From Cerrena zonata (taxonomy: Eukaryota > Basidiomycota > Agaricomycetes > Polyporales > Cerrenaceae), in the NCBI GenBank assembly GCA_038087015.1, contig JASBNA010000003.1, forward strand, positions 248,001-312,000: DNA of 64,000 bases, given 5' to 3'. The notes beneath the pieces are model-generated. The model saw only the letters and a list, made by a program, of their open reading frames with translations, did not search any database and had not been told where the DNA came from. Position numbers and translations under genes: made by a program. Shown in pieces: positions 1-11,447 of this stretch. Positions within the stretch are counted from its first letter, which is position 1; each line of letters starts with the position of its first letter.

Positions 1-337
1 AACATCAGTGCTGCCGTTGGATGCTATGACCGCTTTTCGAATGCGAAAGCAATATAAACATCTAAGAGAGAGTGTGTTAGCACGTATAATCCGCAGTCCG
101 GGAGAAGGAAATAGAGTGCATGGAATTTCAAAACACAAGCTCAATTGAATGCAGAAAGGAAAGGGAAAAGAAGCAAGGGAGGGATGCCGGCATCCACCAA
201 AATAGCATCCCACCTCTCTACATACGAGTCACGAATATAAATGGAAGACTCCAATTCAAGGCACGTATCCACCACAAAAACAAGGAAGATGACAACCAGG
301 AACGAGAGTCCCAACAAGCGGGAGAAGAAAATCTTTC
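1..337. other. Left edge, no supported gene
   Basis: Downstream flank of the cap methyltransferase. It probably holds the 3' UTR and perhaps the last short exon of that gene, because a GTGAGT donor-like site sits at the end of the last recognisable coding exon (about position 377 on the minus strand). Only short ORFs occur here and none is recognisable. Confidence 0.5.
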
Positions 338-2418
338 TCAATAACAAATAACAGATTTAGATGACTCACTGGCAGCCTCCCACTGATCTTCGTCCATCTG
401 ACTCTCACCGTCCTTGTCGACGACCTTCATGCGCTCGAGTAGAGGTTTGAATTCGGGGTGTTCTTGGTTGTCTGTGAAGACTTCGTGGAATTCTTTCTTG
501 TAAGTTAGTCGGAGGCCGTATTCTGCTGCCATGCTGTGAATAGGGTTGGGGGTCAGTTTTTACGGGAAGACGAGAGGGGAAGGGGGGAAAGTAGGGGGAC
601 TTACTGAACAAAGTTGTCCCAGTGAACGATGTATTCTGGTACGTCGTCTACTGCGTCTTTGAGGTAGAACCAGTATCGATGACCGTATAACGGACGGTCA
701 TGACGTTTATCAAAACGGATTTTGTAGACGCTATTCCCAAACGAAAGGTCTTCTGTATCCTCCGGCAACTGATCCAGAGCCTCCCTACAAAAAGAGAAAA
801 AAATAACACGAACATGAATCAGAAAGATGTAGCTCGGCACGTCATTTCAGTTTCAGCAACACTCACAACAACTGTGCACTATTCGGTATCGTCCCAATGA
901 AAATCCCACCTTCTCTCATATGCAAACTCACATTCTCCAACATCATCCTCGCCTTGTCCTCACTCTCAAACGCATAATGCATACAAAACTGCATAGACAC
1001 TACATCAAACGGTTGTCCAGTCGGCGGAAAGACAGTCTGGAACATTCCAGCAGGTAACGAGACACTGAGAGGTTCATTATAGCAATCTGCCGCTGCGAAC
1101 GAAGCACCAAATTTCGGTGCTCGAAGCGTGCTGTATCGTTCTCTCGCCTGGTCAATAGAGATCTCGGCAATATCTACAACACAACAAACAAACAAATTAG
1201 GAAGATCGGCGAAAGTTAAGTTTCCATTGAGTGCAAGGGGTGGATATAAAAAGGGTTTAGGCACGTACCGATGCCGACATACTCCCGAATCTTTGCTTTC
1301 ACCCATTTGCTCAAGTCACCACCTTTACCACAGCCCATGTCCATCACTTTACCCGCAGCACGATTGGCACCACCCCCCAGGCGACCTCTTCCTGGGGGTG
1401 CTGATATTGGATAGGGCCCAGAATTTGGACTGCGCGCCAGGACGGGATGGGCATGCTGCGTGATGAGGACTGATTTGACCCAGTTGTTGAAGCTCTTCAG
1501 ACCAATGATGGGTGATTCGTTTCGTTTGTCTACGCCGACTTCTGGACGTGCGTTATCTGTTCATGAACGTGGAATATTCAATAATTAGAGAGCAAGCAAG
1601 GTAAGTAGGTATTTGAAACGTACAGTGTTCCACGACAAGTCCGACATCTCTCGACCGTTTGGCTGCGGGCTCTTCGTTTACATCTCCAAAGTCCACAGAC
1701 CGTCTCCGTTTGTTGCCCTTTCCACTACTCCGAAGAATTTGGGAGCCAATTCCACCAGGGTAATTACGGTAATAATCGATTTCGGCAGGTGAGAGAGGGA
1801 ATAGTCACCGACGTAGGTGGCGTGATACGTTTTCGAGGTGCATATGGAACAAATGATCTAGGAGGAAGGGGTGGTGGAGGCATGGAGACAGGTTTTGGAG
1901 GCAAAGGAAGAGGAACTGCGTTTCGCAACCGAGGGAGACAAGGTAGTCCTGTGAGCGGTCGAAGTAGCAGCTGGAGGACGAGATGGTTCAGGAATAGGTT
2001 CAGGTGTTGGCGTAGCGGGTTTGAGGTGGGTAGCCTCGGGAAAGTAGGAAGAGTCGGCAGATGAAATAGGTTTCCGTCGTAACGGTTGCGTGTTGCTGAG
2101 CTGATCGTCGGAAGCCGGTGAAGAGTCGGGGTGTAGGATGCGTGATAGGTTGTTGGGAGCACGAGGGGTTGTAGGCGTGAACAAGGGTGTATGGTCTGGG
2201 GGAGGATCAGAGTTTAGAAGCACGGAAAGGTCAGTGGCACGCCGTGTTAGAGGGCTTGTGGTCGATCTTGTCGAGCCTGAAGAAGAGGTTGGTGAGGGGT
2301 TTGTCGCAGGACCGGCAGAAGGCAATTCAATATGGATTCGAGTAGGTAATGGAGGGGTAGGTGTGATGGGCGAGTTGAGGACTGCATCCCGGACAGGATC
2401 GAATGCAGGCAGCGGCAT
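338..2418 (-). CDS. ABD1: mRNA cap guanine-N7 methyltransferase (Abd1-type)
   Basis: Nuclear enzyme that transfers a methyl group from S-adenosylmethionine to N7 of the guanine cap on pre-mRNA. The SAM-binding motif MDMGCGKGGDLSKW is encoded near 1310-1350 and is diagnostic of the Abd1/RNMT family. Further family blocks are the DYYRNYPGG segment near 1770, NNWVKSVLITQHAHPVL near 1450-1490, the FDVVSMQFCMHYAFES segment near 960-1010 with GGIFIGTIPN near 890-915, and the C-terminal MDEDQWEAA near 375-400. The N-terminal ~185 residues are Pro/Ser-rich and look disordered. The start is the ATG at 2418. Introns are short. Two frame changes are needed, near 1868-1880 and 1797-1799, each explained by one extra base beside a C-run on the coding strand. 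The final exon is uncertain: reading through the donor-like site ends at 338, while splicing would give a different short C-terminus. Confidence 0.9.
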
Positions 2419-3179
2419 GATCGAGCAATGAAGCGGAATGGAAGTGAAAAAGACCGACTAGAAGCGAGGTGAAAGACAGAAAGCGAGAGGGATTATAGAC
2501 AGATAGATATGTTGTGAAATAACCCGAGCAGGAATAAGGAAGAAGAGCTAGGAAGACCAAGATGGATGGATAACAAAGCACAAAGGAGCACAGCAAGGAG
2601 AGCAGCACACGAGTCACAGGAAGACGAGAGGCAGGGTTTGATAGAGTTTGCAATGTTAGTATGTTGCCGCGGAGGGTATCAGTGTACGACACTGGTCTCT
2701 ACGATTGCCGACGTACTCGATAAAAAAACATTCAACAGGGTGCAGGAAAGAAAGACAAATCCGTTCCCGACGCTCAGACATGCACAGCACAGCCACACAC
2801 TGTTACACGCCTCTCCCGTCGTCGGCAACGGACCTCTCTCCGTCCGCCCATTACATCTCGCTGTTCACCATCCTCCTTGGCTCATTCTGACAAGAAACTG
2901 TGTATCTTGTATCAATATGCTACGTCATGCAATGAATGCCCGTCTGAACCCGACAAAGCTTGAAACACACCGATATCGTGACAATCCAGGTCTAGAGCAC
3001 TCTATTCTGCCTCTGCTGTTTCAACCACTCGCAGAATCAAAAACTAGCGGATAGCCCTCACGACTCTACGCTACCTGTATCACTCCGATTACTTCATACC
3101 GAACCATGGCCTCTGCTTTATAATATATTTTCACACCAAAGGAGTCCTACCACCGAAAGAACACACCCGATTCGTCTAT
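2419..3179. other. Intergenic, presumed methyltransferase promoter
   Basis: Only overlapping ORFs in several frames are seen (for example 2566-3054 on the plus strand) with no family resemblance and no consistent exon structure. The part next to 2418 should contain the divergent upstream region of the cap methyltransferase. No clear TATA box was seen. Confidence 0.4.
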
Positions 3180-3549
3180 GCCAAGGATCCGCAGTTTACC
3201 AACTGAAGGTGGCCGAACTCCTCCTGAGCCCGGTGGTAACATTAACTATAGACCAGGGTAGGAATTTGAATAAGTGGCCGCCTTGAACAGGGATCTTGGA
3301 AATGACAGATCGTCGGCTACAGATGGATCTGATATTCCAGCACCTGCTCGCAATTCATCAAGGAAGGATCGTCAGTTGAATAGTCCTTATTTCTCCGTCT
3401 CTGGTTTCGTGTCACTGCGTTCACATAGGTTCGCATCACCTGTAGATCGAAGCTTGATCGGGGGCCGACAGCACTTTAGCGTTCGTGTTCATCTGTCAGA
3501 CCAAAAGCCATACTCAACTCGCAGCATCGTTTCCAAACCAAGTTGGTAA
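3180..3549 (+). CDS. Possible small two-exon gene, unknown function
   Basis: An ATG at 3180 opens a short exon encoding a Pro/Gly-rich start (MPRIRSLPTEGG). A 51-base GT-AG intron, from GTAGGA to TGACAG near 3257-3307, restores one frame to the TAA at 3549. The product would be about 105 residues, basic and Ser/Arg-rich, with no membrane segment and no recognisable domain. It lies between the cap methyltransferase and the first DUF6534 gene. The exon join is clean, which is the only argument for it; it could equally be the remains of a larger gene or chance. Confidence 0.25.
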
Positions 3550-3933
3550 TGTCAATGGTCGCAACTTACGGTACCGCCCATATACTTTGCACTCGCAAAA
3601 CCTTCTTGTTGCTGATATCGTGCTCACCTCTTCTCCCGTCTATGTTTTATGAGGGATGTTTTAACACAAGACTTCACATTGCCTCAGTCGAATTTAGAAA
3701 CTCTACACAACCGTTATTGGGCTTCTTCCTTGGAGACGCTTTCAATTGATCTTTCACTAAGTTTATTCATGATCTTCTATTTGGCAAAGGATGGCCTCAC
3801 AATGGATAAAAGACCATGAGTCTGGGATCTTTCAATCTAGCTCCTTTCCGTCTCCGGATTTTGTTCACAATTTCCGGCTGTCCAATCACTTATCTTGTAT
3901 CCAAGAGGATTGACTCTTAACGTCGTATCTAGG
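3550..3933. other. Upstream region of first DUF6534-like gene
   Basis: No convincing coding sequence. The stretch should hold the promoter and 5' UTR of the membrane-protein gene starting at 3934. No strong TATA box was seen. Confidence 0.4.
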
Positions 3934-6065
3934 ATGGGGGACGTCACTGCGCCGCCTCTGTCTATACCTCAGTTACTGGGCGGTATGCTAGTGGCAGTTT
4001 CCTTTGCATTTATGTAGGCGTGCATAGTGACAAATTTCTATATGCGAAATATTCATGTTGACATATATTTCATCGCAGGTTGTATGGTGTAACCAGTGCC
4101 CAGGCGTACATCTTTTTCATGAACTCTTACGGTGATCCGCAATGGATGAAAGCCCTCGTTGGGGCTGTTTGGTAAGAACCATCCCCCGAGAAAAAACCAA
4201 CGATTCTCAACTCAATGTTCGGAAGGTTTCTGGAGACAGCACACAGCGCATTCGTCATCCGACAGCTGTATTACATGGTTATCATCAGTTTCGGTGACTT
4301 TGATTCAATAGGCAAAATTGATTGGAGTCTTGCGGTACGCCTTCAGTCACTAATCACTACGGGGAGTATGACGTATTGACATGGGTCTCCCTAGTGTATG
4401 ACTTTAATGGAGGTATGATCCATATATCGCACAAACTCACACGGATTGACTTATCAGTAACGTACACAACTAGATATTCATCATTTTACTCGTTGAAGGG
4501 TACGTGTTTTCTGTAAGAGTTCCCATCCCATAGTATTAAAACGGAAACCCGCATTCTCCGCAGGTATTACATTTGGCGTATCTGGATACGTATGTCTCCC
4601 TCCGATTTGTTACGACTTGTGGGGTATTCACGTTAGCCCTAGTTAGCAACAGGTCAAGAATCCTGAACGTCGTGCTGGTGAGTGGTGCATTTATGAACTA
4701 TAAATAGCCTAAAGTCTCACCCTTGCCTTCTGGGTTTCGTGAAGGTCATATTGCTTTTATGTCGTTTGGGTGTGTGATGTTTTATCTACGTTCTTGGTCA
4801 TAGGTTGATGGCTATATACACAACGTAGGCTTCACGGCTTGTAAGTGCCTTTTAGGTGTTACAGGTTTTGATATTGAAGTTCATATCTCTTTATCGCAGG
4901 TACAGGAGTTTACACGTACGCCTGATTGTATGCCAGTGTGCACGTTGAATAACCAGCCTAATACATGACTCGTCTAGACTCTTGGCGGGCACATGGGAGA
5001 ACTTCCAGGGGTCTTTCGGGCCAAACGTAATTCATATCATCTATTTTTCCTCAGAGATGTGACTTATACTTTTTAAACATCTAGTTCTCCGTTATCATGA
5101 CAAATAGCTTTTCTGCAGTCATCGACAGCTTAATTGCAATTACCATGATTATCCTACTTCGACGAGGCCAAAAGGGCTTCAATTAGTGAGTGCATTCGAT
5201 AGACTCGAGCCGTCGTTCAATTTGCTCAAATACTTGTGCATCGTGTAATAGCAATATGGACTCTGTCCTTCGATGGATCATGACATACACCGTCAACACT
5301 GGTGCGATTAGCATGTAAGTCCTCGTTGTTCCGTTTCAATTTATGGCGGCTGACCATCATGAAGGGTCATCTCTGTGATAATAGCAATAACCGTAAGCCG
5401 AAGCAAATACCTCAAAACTACAGAATAACTCATTATACCCGTTGACTTAGTATTCAACCTTGAGAGAGAATCTCATATTTGCAGGGTTAGTAGTGCTAAC
5501 AGGAAAACGTCAGTATCTCCGTTCCCCGGTCTCATCGCAATGGAACTAATACTTATTACTCGTCTTATATAGTCTATGCGAACGCATTGCTCGGCATGTA
5601 CGCTCTCATTCTCACTCTTTTTTAAAACATGTCATTGACCGGCCCCCTTCAGGCTCAACGCCAGAAACCTCATGCGCCGACGAGTAACGCTACCCATTGA
5701 TCCGAACATGATCGGTTTGTCAGGATTCAATATATCATCCCCTAGTCAACATTCACGGGATTGGCATAATCACCAAAGGAGTCAAAGAGGTGCTCAGGAG
5801 GTACGGCTATTGCCAATGCATATCTATTTTCTCTCTCTTCCCTTCGAGGAGTCACTGAGATGATTTCTAACAGACGATCATTTTGACCAATGGCAATAGA
5901 GGCCCAGCCGTGCCACCGAAGGATAACGAGTACGGGCTGGGAACAGAATCCTCTGGAAGCCCTCGGCAGACGAAGCCGCCATTGAGTCCTTCGTGGAGAA
6001 GCGAAACCCAAAGTGTGATGGTGATCGAAGTGAAGAAGAGTGTCGAAATCCAGGAGGATATTTGA
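3934..6065 (+). CDS. DUF6534-like integral membrane protein, copy 1
   Basis: Multi-pass membrane protein of a family abundant in agaricomycetes; no biochemical function is established. The ATG at 3934 begins MGDVTAPPLSIPQLLGGMLV. The gene has more than ten very short exons. Recognisable pieces in order are LYGVTSAQAYIFFMNSYGDP (4079 onward), FLETAHSAFVIRQLYYMVII (near 4230), IFIILLVEG-YYIWRIWI (4470-4590), LAGTWENFQGSFGPN (near 4985-5025), NSFSAVIDSLIAITMIILLR (near 5105-5160), MDSVLRWIMTYTVNTGAISM (5255-5315), then a GKLYANALLGMLNAR block and a hydrophilic tail ending EIQEDI at 6065. About seven hydrophobic segments precede the cytosol-like tail. LYANALLGMLNAR matches the C-terminal signature of DUF6534. 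Two paralogues follow at 9544 and 12722 with the same splice positions. No disruption was seen. Confidence 0.8.
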
Positions 6066-6589
6066 CGTCTATCATCAGTATTTAACATTCTTGGAAGATG
6101 ATCGAACTTGAACTTGAACGTGTACTATATATGCAGTGTGTTCTAGCCCTCTTCGTGGACAGAATCTAAACTTCTTACGTCTAGAGGTTGATATATTCAG
6201 CGCTGTGTGTGCGTCACAACTTCCGACTGACTCGTTTTGACCGGATCAGGTTACAAACCTGACTGGTCATACTACTCACGGTGTCGTTGTTTAATTACAT
6301 ATGTTGATGCTCAGTACCCAGGTCACCAGGACCCAACGCTAATTATATCACTACCATAGAAGCTCGCGAAACAACGGCTAGTATCTGTTCGACTCTGTCA
6401 TACCGGGTCTAAAGGCAACTGATTCTCGCCCGACGCAGTACCCTTGAAATTTAGCACACATCTTCCACGACCCTCACATAGTATTCGCGGTGCGTAATAC
6501 ACCGTGTTGATAGAAAATTCATCACATTGCAATCTCGTGGTTTATCCTTGACCTATTCGCTCCTATGAGTACAGATTGGTTTGTACAGC
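6066..6589. other. Convergent intergenic region
   Basis: 3' flanks of the first DUF6534-like gene (plus) and the first cysteine-rich protein gene (minus). From about 6340 the sequence begins to resemble 7780 onward, the left part of a local duplication. No coding sequence was recognised. Confidence 0.4.
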
Positions 6590-6863
6590 CTACAAACAGA
6601 CCTGAAGAGATTCGTGTGTCAATATACCGGGGACAAAGGATGATGTGACTTGAACTTACTCCAAGGTTGAGTGGGCCTCCGAGGAGGGTACATTTGAGTC
6701 CAGGGCAGCAAGGGCTACTACTGATTCCGGTGCAGAAACCTTGCTTGCTCGCGCAGGCGGCGGCATTGTCGGATTTCTTAACGAGATTGCTGCTGGGCAT
6801 GGCAGAAACAGAACCGGCCATGACAATGGCGGTGGCTACGATGATGGAGGTGAAGAATTTCAT
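6590..6863 (-). CDS. Small secreted six-cysteine protein, copy 1
   Basis: Predicted secreted peptide of unknown role. The start MKFFTSIIVATAIVMAGSVSA is a typical signal peptide, with likely cleavage after the SVSA-M region. The mature part has the cysteine pattern C-x6-C-x7-CC-x4-C-x11-C, the spacing framework of inhibitor-cystine-knot folds. The main exon runs from the ATG at 6863 to the GTAAGT donor at 6659. Splicing to the acceptor at 6602 adds only Val-Cys-Leu-stop, so the last cysteine sits on its own micro-exon. Copy 2 at 8028-8292 keeps the same splice position, which supports this model over reading through. The gene lies between two membrane-protein genes on the other strand. A TATA box lies about 155 bases upstream. 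Fungal proteins of this type include effectors, antimicrobial peptides and developmental proteins; nothing here separates these possibilities. Confidence 0.8.
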
Positions 6864-7015
6864 TGTGATTTTATCTGGTGAATAGAAAAATACGATCAAT
6901 CCCTGAGATATAAGTGCTCTGGAGGGACAGAGATTACCGTCGTACTCACACTGTTTGGTTTGAGATTTGGTATCTAGCGTGATTTGGTCTAAGGACGTAT
7001 GTCATGTCGAAGCCT

Positions 7016-7023
7016 CTTTTATA
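7016..7023 (-). promoter_or_regulatory. TATA box of cysteine-rich protein gene 1
   Basis: TATAAAAG on the minus strand, about 155 bases upstream of the ATG at 6863. The equivalent element is retained at 8435-8442 in front of copy 2 although the surrounding sequence has diverged. Confidence 0.6.
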
Positions 7024-7051
7024 CTTGTCGACCGGGATTTTCTTTTATTAG

Positions 7052-7068
7052 AATGACATGGTATCATT
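7052..7068. promoter_or_regulatory. Conserved inverted element upstream of peptide gene 1
   Basis: AATGA-N7-TCATT, a 17-base inverted repeat followed by CCCCG, about 29 bases upstream of the TATA box. The duplicate at 8478-8494 differs by one base in the spacer. Its conservation in diverged flanks suggests a transcription-factor site; no factor can be named. Confidence 0.4.
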
Positions 7069-8027
7069 CCCCGAAATTGGAGATATCAAGCCTTGAATCA
7101 AATTCTCACTATAACCCCGTTAGTATTACATTACCAAAGTGAACAGAATGTAAGTGGTCCATCCCGGTTGAGGCTTTCTGGGTCAGTATCCTAAACAAAC
7201 AAGATAGTCATTGGCACCTAATGCCAGACTGTATTATTATCGTCTCCTCGTTTGGGAGCTTCGTAGACAGAACTATAGGTCTGGGACATGTCCACCCAAA
7301 TGTGATAGTTCCGAACAGGTTTTTGGAAGCGTCTTCAAGCCGAAGAGGGTCAGAAATCCCGCCGATGTCAAATACTGTGATTCAAGGTTTGAACTGAAAC
7401 AATCAGTGGCGCTGTGGGGGAACTTGAACGATCTCTTGCCTTTCTGAATAGCTATGCAGTAGTACTGGGGTACCAGATTACCAACTTGAATGCAGGACAG
7501 TGCAAGACATATATGCTGCCAGTATCAATCAAGTCTAGTATCAGTATCGAGCTGATTATGTCTGTCTTGCATAGCAATTTTTTGATCAGCACGGAGGAAG
7601 AAGAGGACGTACGACTATCGTTATTCTTAATTATAGCATGGAGGTTCTGTATGTAAATCATAGCTCGTGCCAGTTGCGGATAGGACAGAACACGAGTCGG
7701 AGTCGAAGGAAAGAGTCCGTAACTTTGATTATATCCATTATTGACAGTTCACGCTTTCTACTCAGGAGCCAATGCCAAGTGAATCAATACCATAGAAACC
7801 CAACATTCATGTGTTAGACCTTGTGTTTCGGCTCTTCTCCGCGAAAGGGGGACTGAACCTCGCTTGACCTGTACCCTTGAGTTCGTCACGGTTTGTACCC
7901 TATTCACATATAGGTTTCAGTATGCAATGGGGCAGAAGTTCCATTATATTTCGATGTCTTGGTTTATCCTCAGTTTATTTATTATCCTGCCTATTCGCTC
8001 CTATGGATACAGACTGGTATGTCTATC

Positions 8028-8292
8028 CTATGTACAGACCTAAAGGGATTCTCGTGTCAATAAACCTCAGCCAAGTGGTAGAACTCAAACTTACACCAAG
8101 ACCGCCTCCAAGAATGGTACAGGTGAGTCCGGCGCAGCAAGGGCTACTACTGATTCCGGTACAGAATCCATTCTTGCTCGCGCAAGCTGCCGCATTGTCA
8201 GCTTTCGTGACGAGGTTGCCGCTGGGCATAGCGGACACAGAGCCGACCATGGCAATGGCAGTGGCTACAATGACTGAGGTAAAGAATTTCAT
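8028..8292 (-). CDS. Small secreted six-cysteine protein, copy 2
   Basis: Paralogue of the gene at 6590-6863. The signal peptide begins MKFFTSVIVATAIAMVGSVS. The mature cysteine pattern is C-x6-C-x7-CC-x4-C-x9-C, with the last loop two residues shorter than in copy 1. The ATG is at 8292. The donor GTAAGT follows the codons GLG, and the acceptor near 8040 leads into Val-Cys-Thr-stop. Signal peptide and cysteines are conserved while loop residues vary (KQGF versus KNGF, CCPGLK versus CCAGLT). That is typical of secreted cysteine-rich families diverging after duplication. No break is visible, so both copies look functional. Confidence 0.8.
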
Positions 8293-8434
8293 GGCGACTT
8301 CGTCTAAGAACGATCAATCCCTCAGTTGTCAGTGCTCTGAAGGAGACAGAGATTGCAGCGGTACTCACATTATTTGGCTTGAGATTTGATATCCAACGCG
8401 ATTTGGGTGAAGGATGTATCTCCTGCCAAGGCCC

Positions 8435-8442
8435 TTTTTATA
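8435..8442 (-). promoter_or_regulatory. TATA box of cysteine-rich protein gene 2
   Basis: TATAAAAA on the minus strand, about 145 bases upstream of the ATG at 8292, at the position matching the TATA box of copy 1. Confidence 0.55.
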
Positions 8443-8477
8443 CAAGTAGTTGTCGACCGGAATTATCTTTTCTTTGT

Positions 8478-8494
8478 AATGACACGGTATCATT
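8478..8494. promoter_or_regulatory. Conserved inverted element upstream of peptide gene 2
   Basis: AATGA-CACGGTA-TCATT followed by CCCCGG, matching 7052-7068 and with similar spacing to the TATA box. Confidence 0.4.
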
Positions 8495-8900
8495 CCCCGG
8501 AATCATTGGTGTAGGCCCTACCTCAAGCTCCTGGTAGAGCCCCATTCACATTGTATTACCAATGCAGACAGAATGCGAGTATCCCATCTTAGTAAAGTAA
8601 GTATATAAAAATACGAGATGATCACCTGAAGCGTTAGGTGTACGTTCCCGGTTCTCCATTTGGATACTTCGTTGACGGACATCCATGTCTGCAGCATTGC
8701 AAGTTACGTCATGTAAAAATTTCTATCCCCAAAAGGGTCTTTGGAGAGAGTAAGAATAAATATTCAGACCACCGATTCGGATGTCAAATACCGCAAGGTT
8801 TGAAATGGAACGATTAGCGACATCACGGATGAACTGGGACCATCAGGCGACATCTTGCCGTTCTTAGTAATTGCTAGCTATGGGTACACCAGAGCGGCAT

Positions 8901-9543
8901 TCATGTAGTACTATTTTGAAGTACAGTAGTGGGTCAAGATGAATGTCTGTCCAGACATTCTCGAACCTGCTGACGAGGCCCAGGACTACAAGTCACATTC
9001 TGTCACATCCGAGTCTAAGCTGTGACGTAACATATGCGGGCTACAGCTACACGCTGTAGGTGTCACGGTTACTATGGTCGTACACTTTATACAACAACCT
9101 ATATACTGCACCTCTTCTTCGAGCACTAGTGCAACTATACGACCCTAGCCTTTTCTACTCACTTATTCTCATTCCGAAACCCACTCTCATTTTTCATGAC
9201 TTCTGATGTGCTGGTGTACCAGGACGCCGGGCATAGTAGGATCCTGACTAGTCCGAATATCTAACCTCGGATCCCGGATCCAGGTGCTTATGATTGCCCG
9301 AATATAAAGTTCATTTCATAGCCTGCTCATGCTGTTTAAGCAATTATGATGTTTTGAATACATGGAGTTACAGATCCCCGCATTGTATCGATCGGGAATG
9401 GAAACTCTGTAAAATGTATTAATCATCTTCCTCGAGACGACAGCCGCTGCATTATAGTGGGTAAAAAAGGGTATGGGTTCGAAAGTCTTTTATAACAGGA
9501 ATATTTTGTCACCATCTGTTCAATCTCTTCTCACGTCTCGGTA
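8901..9543. other. Divergent intergenic region
   Basis: AT-rich, no coding signal. It should contain the promoter of the DUF6534-like gene at 9544. A CTTTTATAAC stretch about 55 bases upstream of its ATG is a weak TATA candidate. Confidence 0.4.
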
Positions 9544-11447
9544 ATGGAGGTCGCAGCTCCTTTTTCCGTACCCCAGTTCCTCGGTGGAATGCTTGTGGCA
9601 ATCTGTTTTGCTTTCATGTATGCAGACGCGATTGCAAACTGCAGTCCAAAATACTTATTATTTTTTTCGCAGACTATACGGTGCAACATGTATTCAGTCT
9701 TACATATATTTTTTGAACTGCAGCGGCGACCAACGGTGGATGAAAGCTCTCGTCGGGTCTATTTGGTAAGATCTTCCTCCGGCTTGTCGCATACTTCAGA
9801 TCTCTCTCAAGGTATTGCTTGACAGGTTTCTAGAGACAGCACACAGTACATTCGTACTTCGACAATTATATTGGCTGGTCATCACCAATTTTGGTGATTT
9901 CGAAGCAATAAACACAATTGATTGGAGTTTTCCGGTATGTTCGTAGTTATTAAGGAAGAATCGAGCATTAACGGTATCAAGTGTATGGCTTTGATGGAGG
10001 TATGGGTTTTCTTGATCATTTTTAATTTTATTGACTTTTCAGTCATGTACACGATCAGGTATTCATCATCGTACTAGTTGAGGGGTATGTATGTTTACTT
10101 CCACACTACTCCTGGATTGAAACCGGGAATCTGTCCTTCAAAGCTTTTACATCCGACGCATATGGATATGTAAGCTTTCTTACGATTTGATTCAGCTCGA
10201 TGTGCTCATCTGGGTGTAGTAAGCAACAGATCACGTCTTTTGAATGCCGTGCTGGTAGGTAACGTGTTTGGACCAATAATCGCTAAAGCTCACCGCATAT
10301 ACCATGAAGGTCCTTTTACTTTCCTGCCGTATAGGTGTGTAATGATCTTACCCCTATGGTCATGACCTGATTGTTGATACTATACAAAGGTTTTACATTT
10401 TGTATGTCGTTCCCCGATCATTAGTTCTCGGCTTTAATATGACCTCTCTCCTACTGTAGGTGCGATAATTGACCCGTATGTCATGCTACTTATCACAAAT
10501 GATCAACTCAACAGAAAGACGATGTAGAGTGATTATTGGCACATGGGATAGTCACGGAGAGTCATTTGGACGAAAGGTAAATTCGATGATCCTCACTTAA
10601 TCCTTTATATCCATATACGACTTACATTTTTATAAGTTTTGCATCATCATGACGAACAGCCTTTCTGCTATTACGGACGGCGTCATCGCAATTACGATGA
10701 TTGTGTTGCTTTGGCCAACTCAGAAAGGCTTCAACTAGTAGGTTTGAGTTTATCACTGGGCTTGGTCACGATTGAGAGTACGCAATTCATGGTTTAGTAG
10801 GATGGACTCTGTCCTTAGGTGGGCTATAACGTATACAGTGAACACCGGTGCAATTAGCATGTGATGATTTCCTCTTTTTCTCTGCATGGGTTTGAACTGA
10901 CCACTTTCAAGGATCGTGTCCGTAACCATAGCCATTACCGTAGGCGACCGAGAAATGTGTTTGAAGTTCACAAAAAGACTCATGATATTTACTTCTATAG
11001 CATTCGATCCTAAAGCATAATCTCATATTCGCAGGCTTGGTCATACTGACAGCAAAACGTAAGTAATCTCTAGGTTAATCCTCATGAACACGTACCAGCT
11101 CACCGTACGCAGTCTATGCAAACGCATTGCTCGGCATGTACGTGATTTCTCCTCTCACGGCGATTTAGTACTTACCAGCCTCTTTCAGGCTCAACGCCAG
11201 ACATCGTATGCGCCAAAAGATTATGGAGTCCATTGATCCAAACGCCATCGATATCTCTGGATTAGATAGAACACTATCTTGCGAACGTCCCAGAGATAGC
11301 ACCGCGGTTGATGCTCAAAGAAGGATTCATGATGACCCAGAGGTGCGCTTCTTTAATGAATCTTTGTACACTTCTCTCTGAGATCATTCGCAGACAATCA
11401 TTCCTAGTAGCACTAGAATTCCTGTCGAACAGTTAGAAGGTTCATAG
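9544..11447 (+). CDS. DUF6534-like integral membrane protein, copy 2
   Basis: Tandem paralogue of the gene at 3934. The ATG at 9544 begins MEVAAPFSVPQFLGGMLVAI. Aligned blocks include LYGAT and WMKALVGSIW (9672-9767), FLETAHSTFVLRQLYWLVIT (near 9830), the exon VFIIVLVEG (near 10060), IIGTWDSHGESFGRK (near 10530-10575), NSLSAITDGVIAITMIVLLW (near 10650), MDSVLRWAITYTVNTGAISM (near 10800) and the ANALLGMLNAR block (11115-11205). Splice positions match copies 1 and 3. The tail is shorter than in the other copies and ends EQLEGS at 11447. About seven hydrophobic segments are predicted. No frameshift was recognised, but exons are so short that a subtle break could be missed. Confidence 0.75.

Larger units (their letters stand above)
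6340..7480. repeat. Local tandem duplication, unit A
   Basis: This segment is diverged but collinear with 7780-8900, with an offset of about 1410-1430 bases. Shared landmarks include ACCATAGAA near 6354, CCTATTCGCTCCTATG near 6550, the whole cysteine-rich gene, its TATA box, the GACATGGTATCATTCCCCG block near 7055, GATGTCAAATAC near 7365 and GCTATG...ACCAGA near 7450-7480. Coding parts are better conserved than flanks, as expected of an old duplication under selection. The edges are estimates. Confidence 0.75.
7780..8900. repeat. Local tandem duplication, unit B
   Basis: Second copy of the unit at 6340-7480, carrying the second cysteine-rich protein gene with its promoter elements. The right flank near 8770-8900 (GATGTCAAATACCGCAAGG and CTATGGGTACACCAGA) still aligns with 7365-7480. 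Confidence 0.75.

Noticed and set aside
1789..2431. Gly/Arg-rich plus-strand ORFs
   Set aside because: They mirror the Pro/Ser-rich N-terminus of the cap methyltransferase on the other strand.
6522..6589. Longer ORF reading through the intron of cysteine-rich gene 1
   Set aside because: The paralogue shows the same donor and acceptor leading to Val-Cys, so the read-through extension is best explained as intron plus 3' flank.
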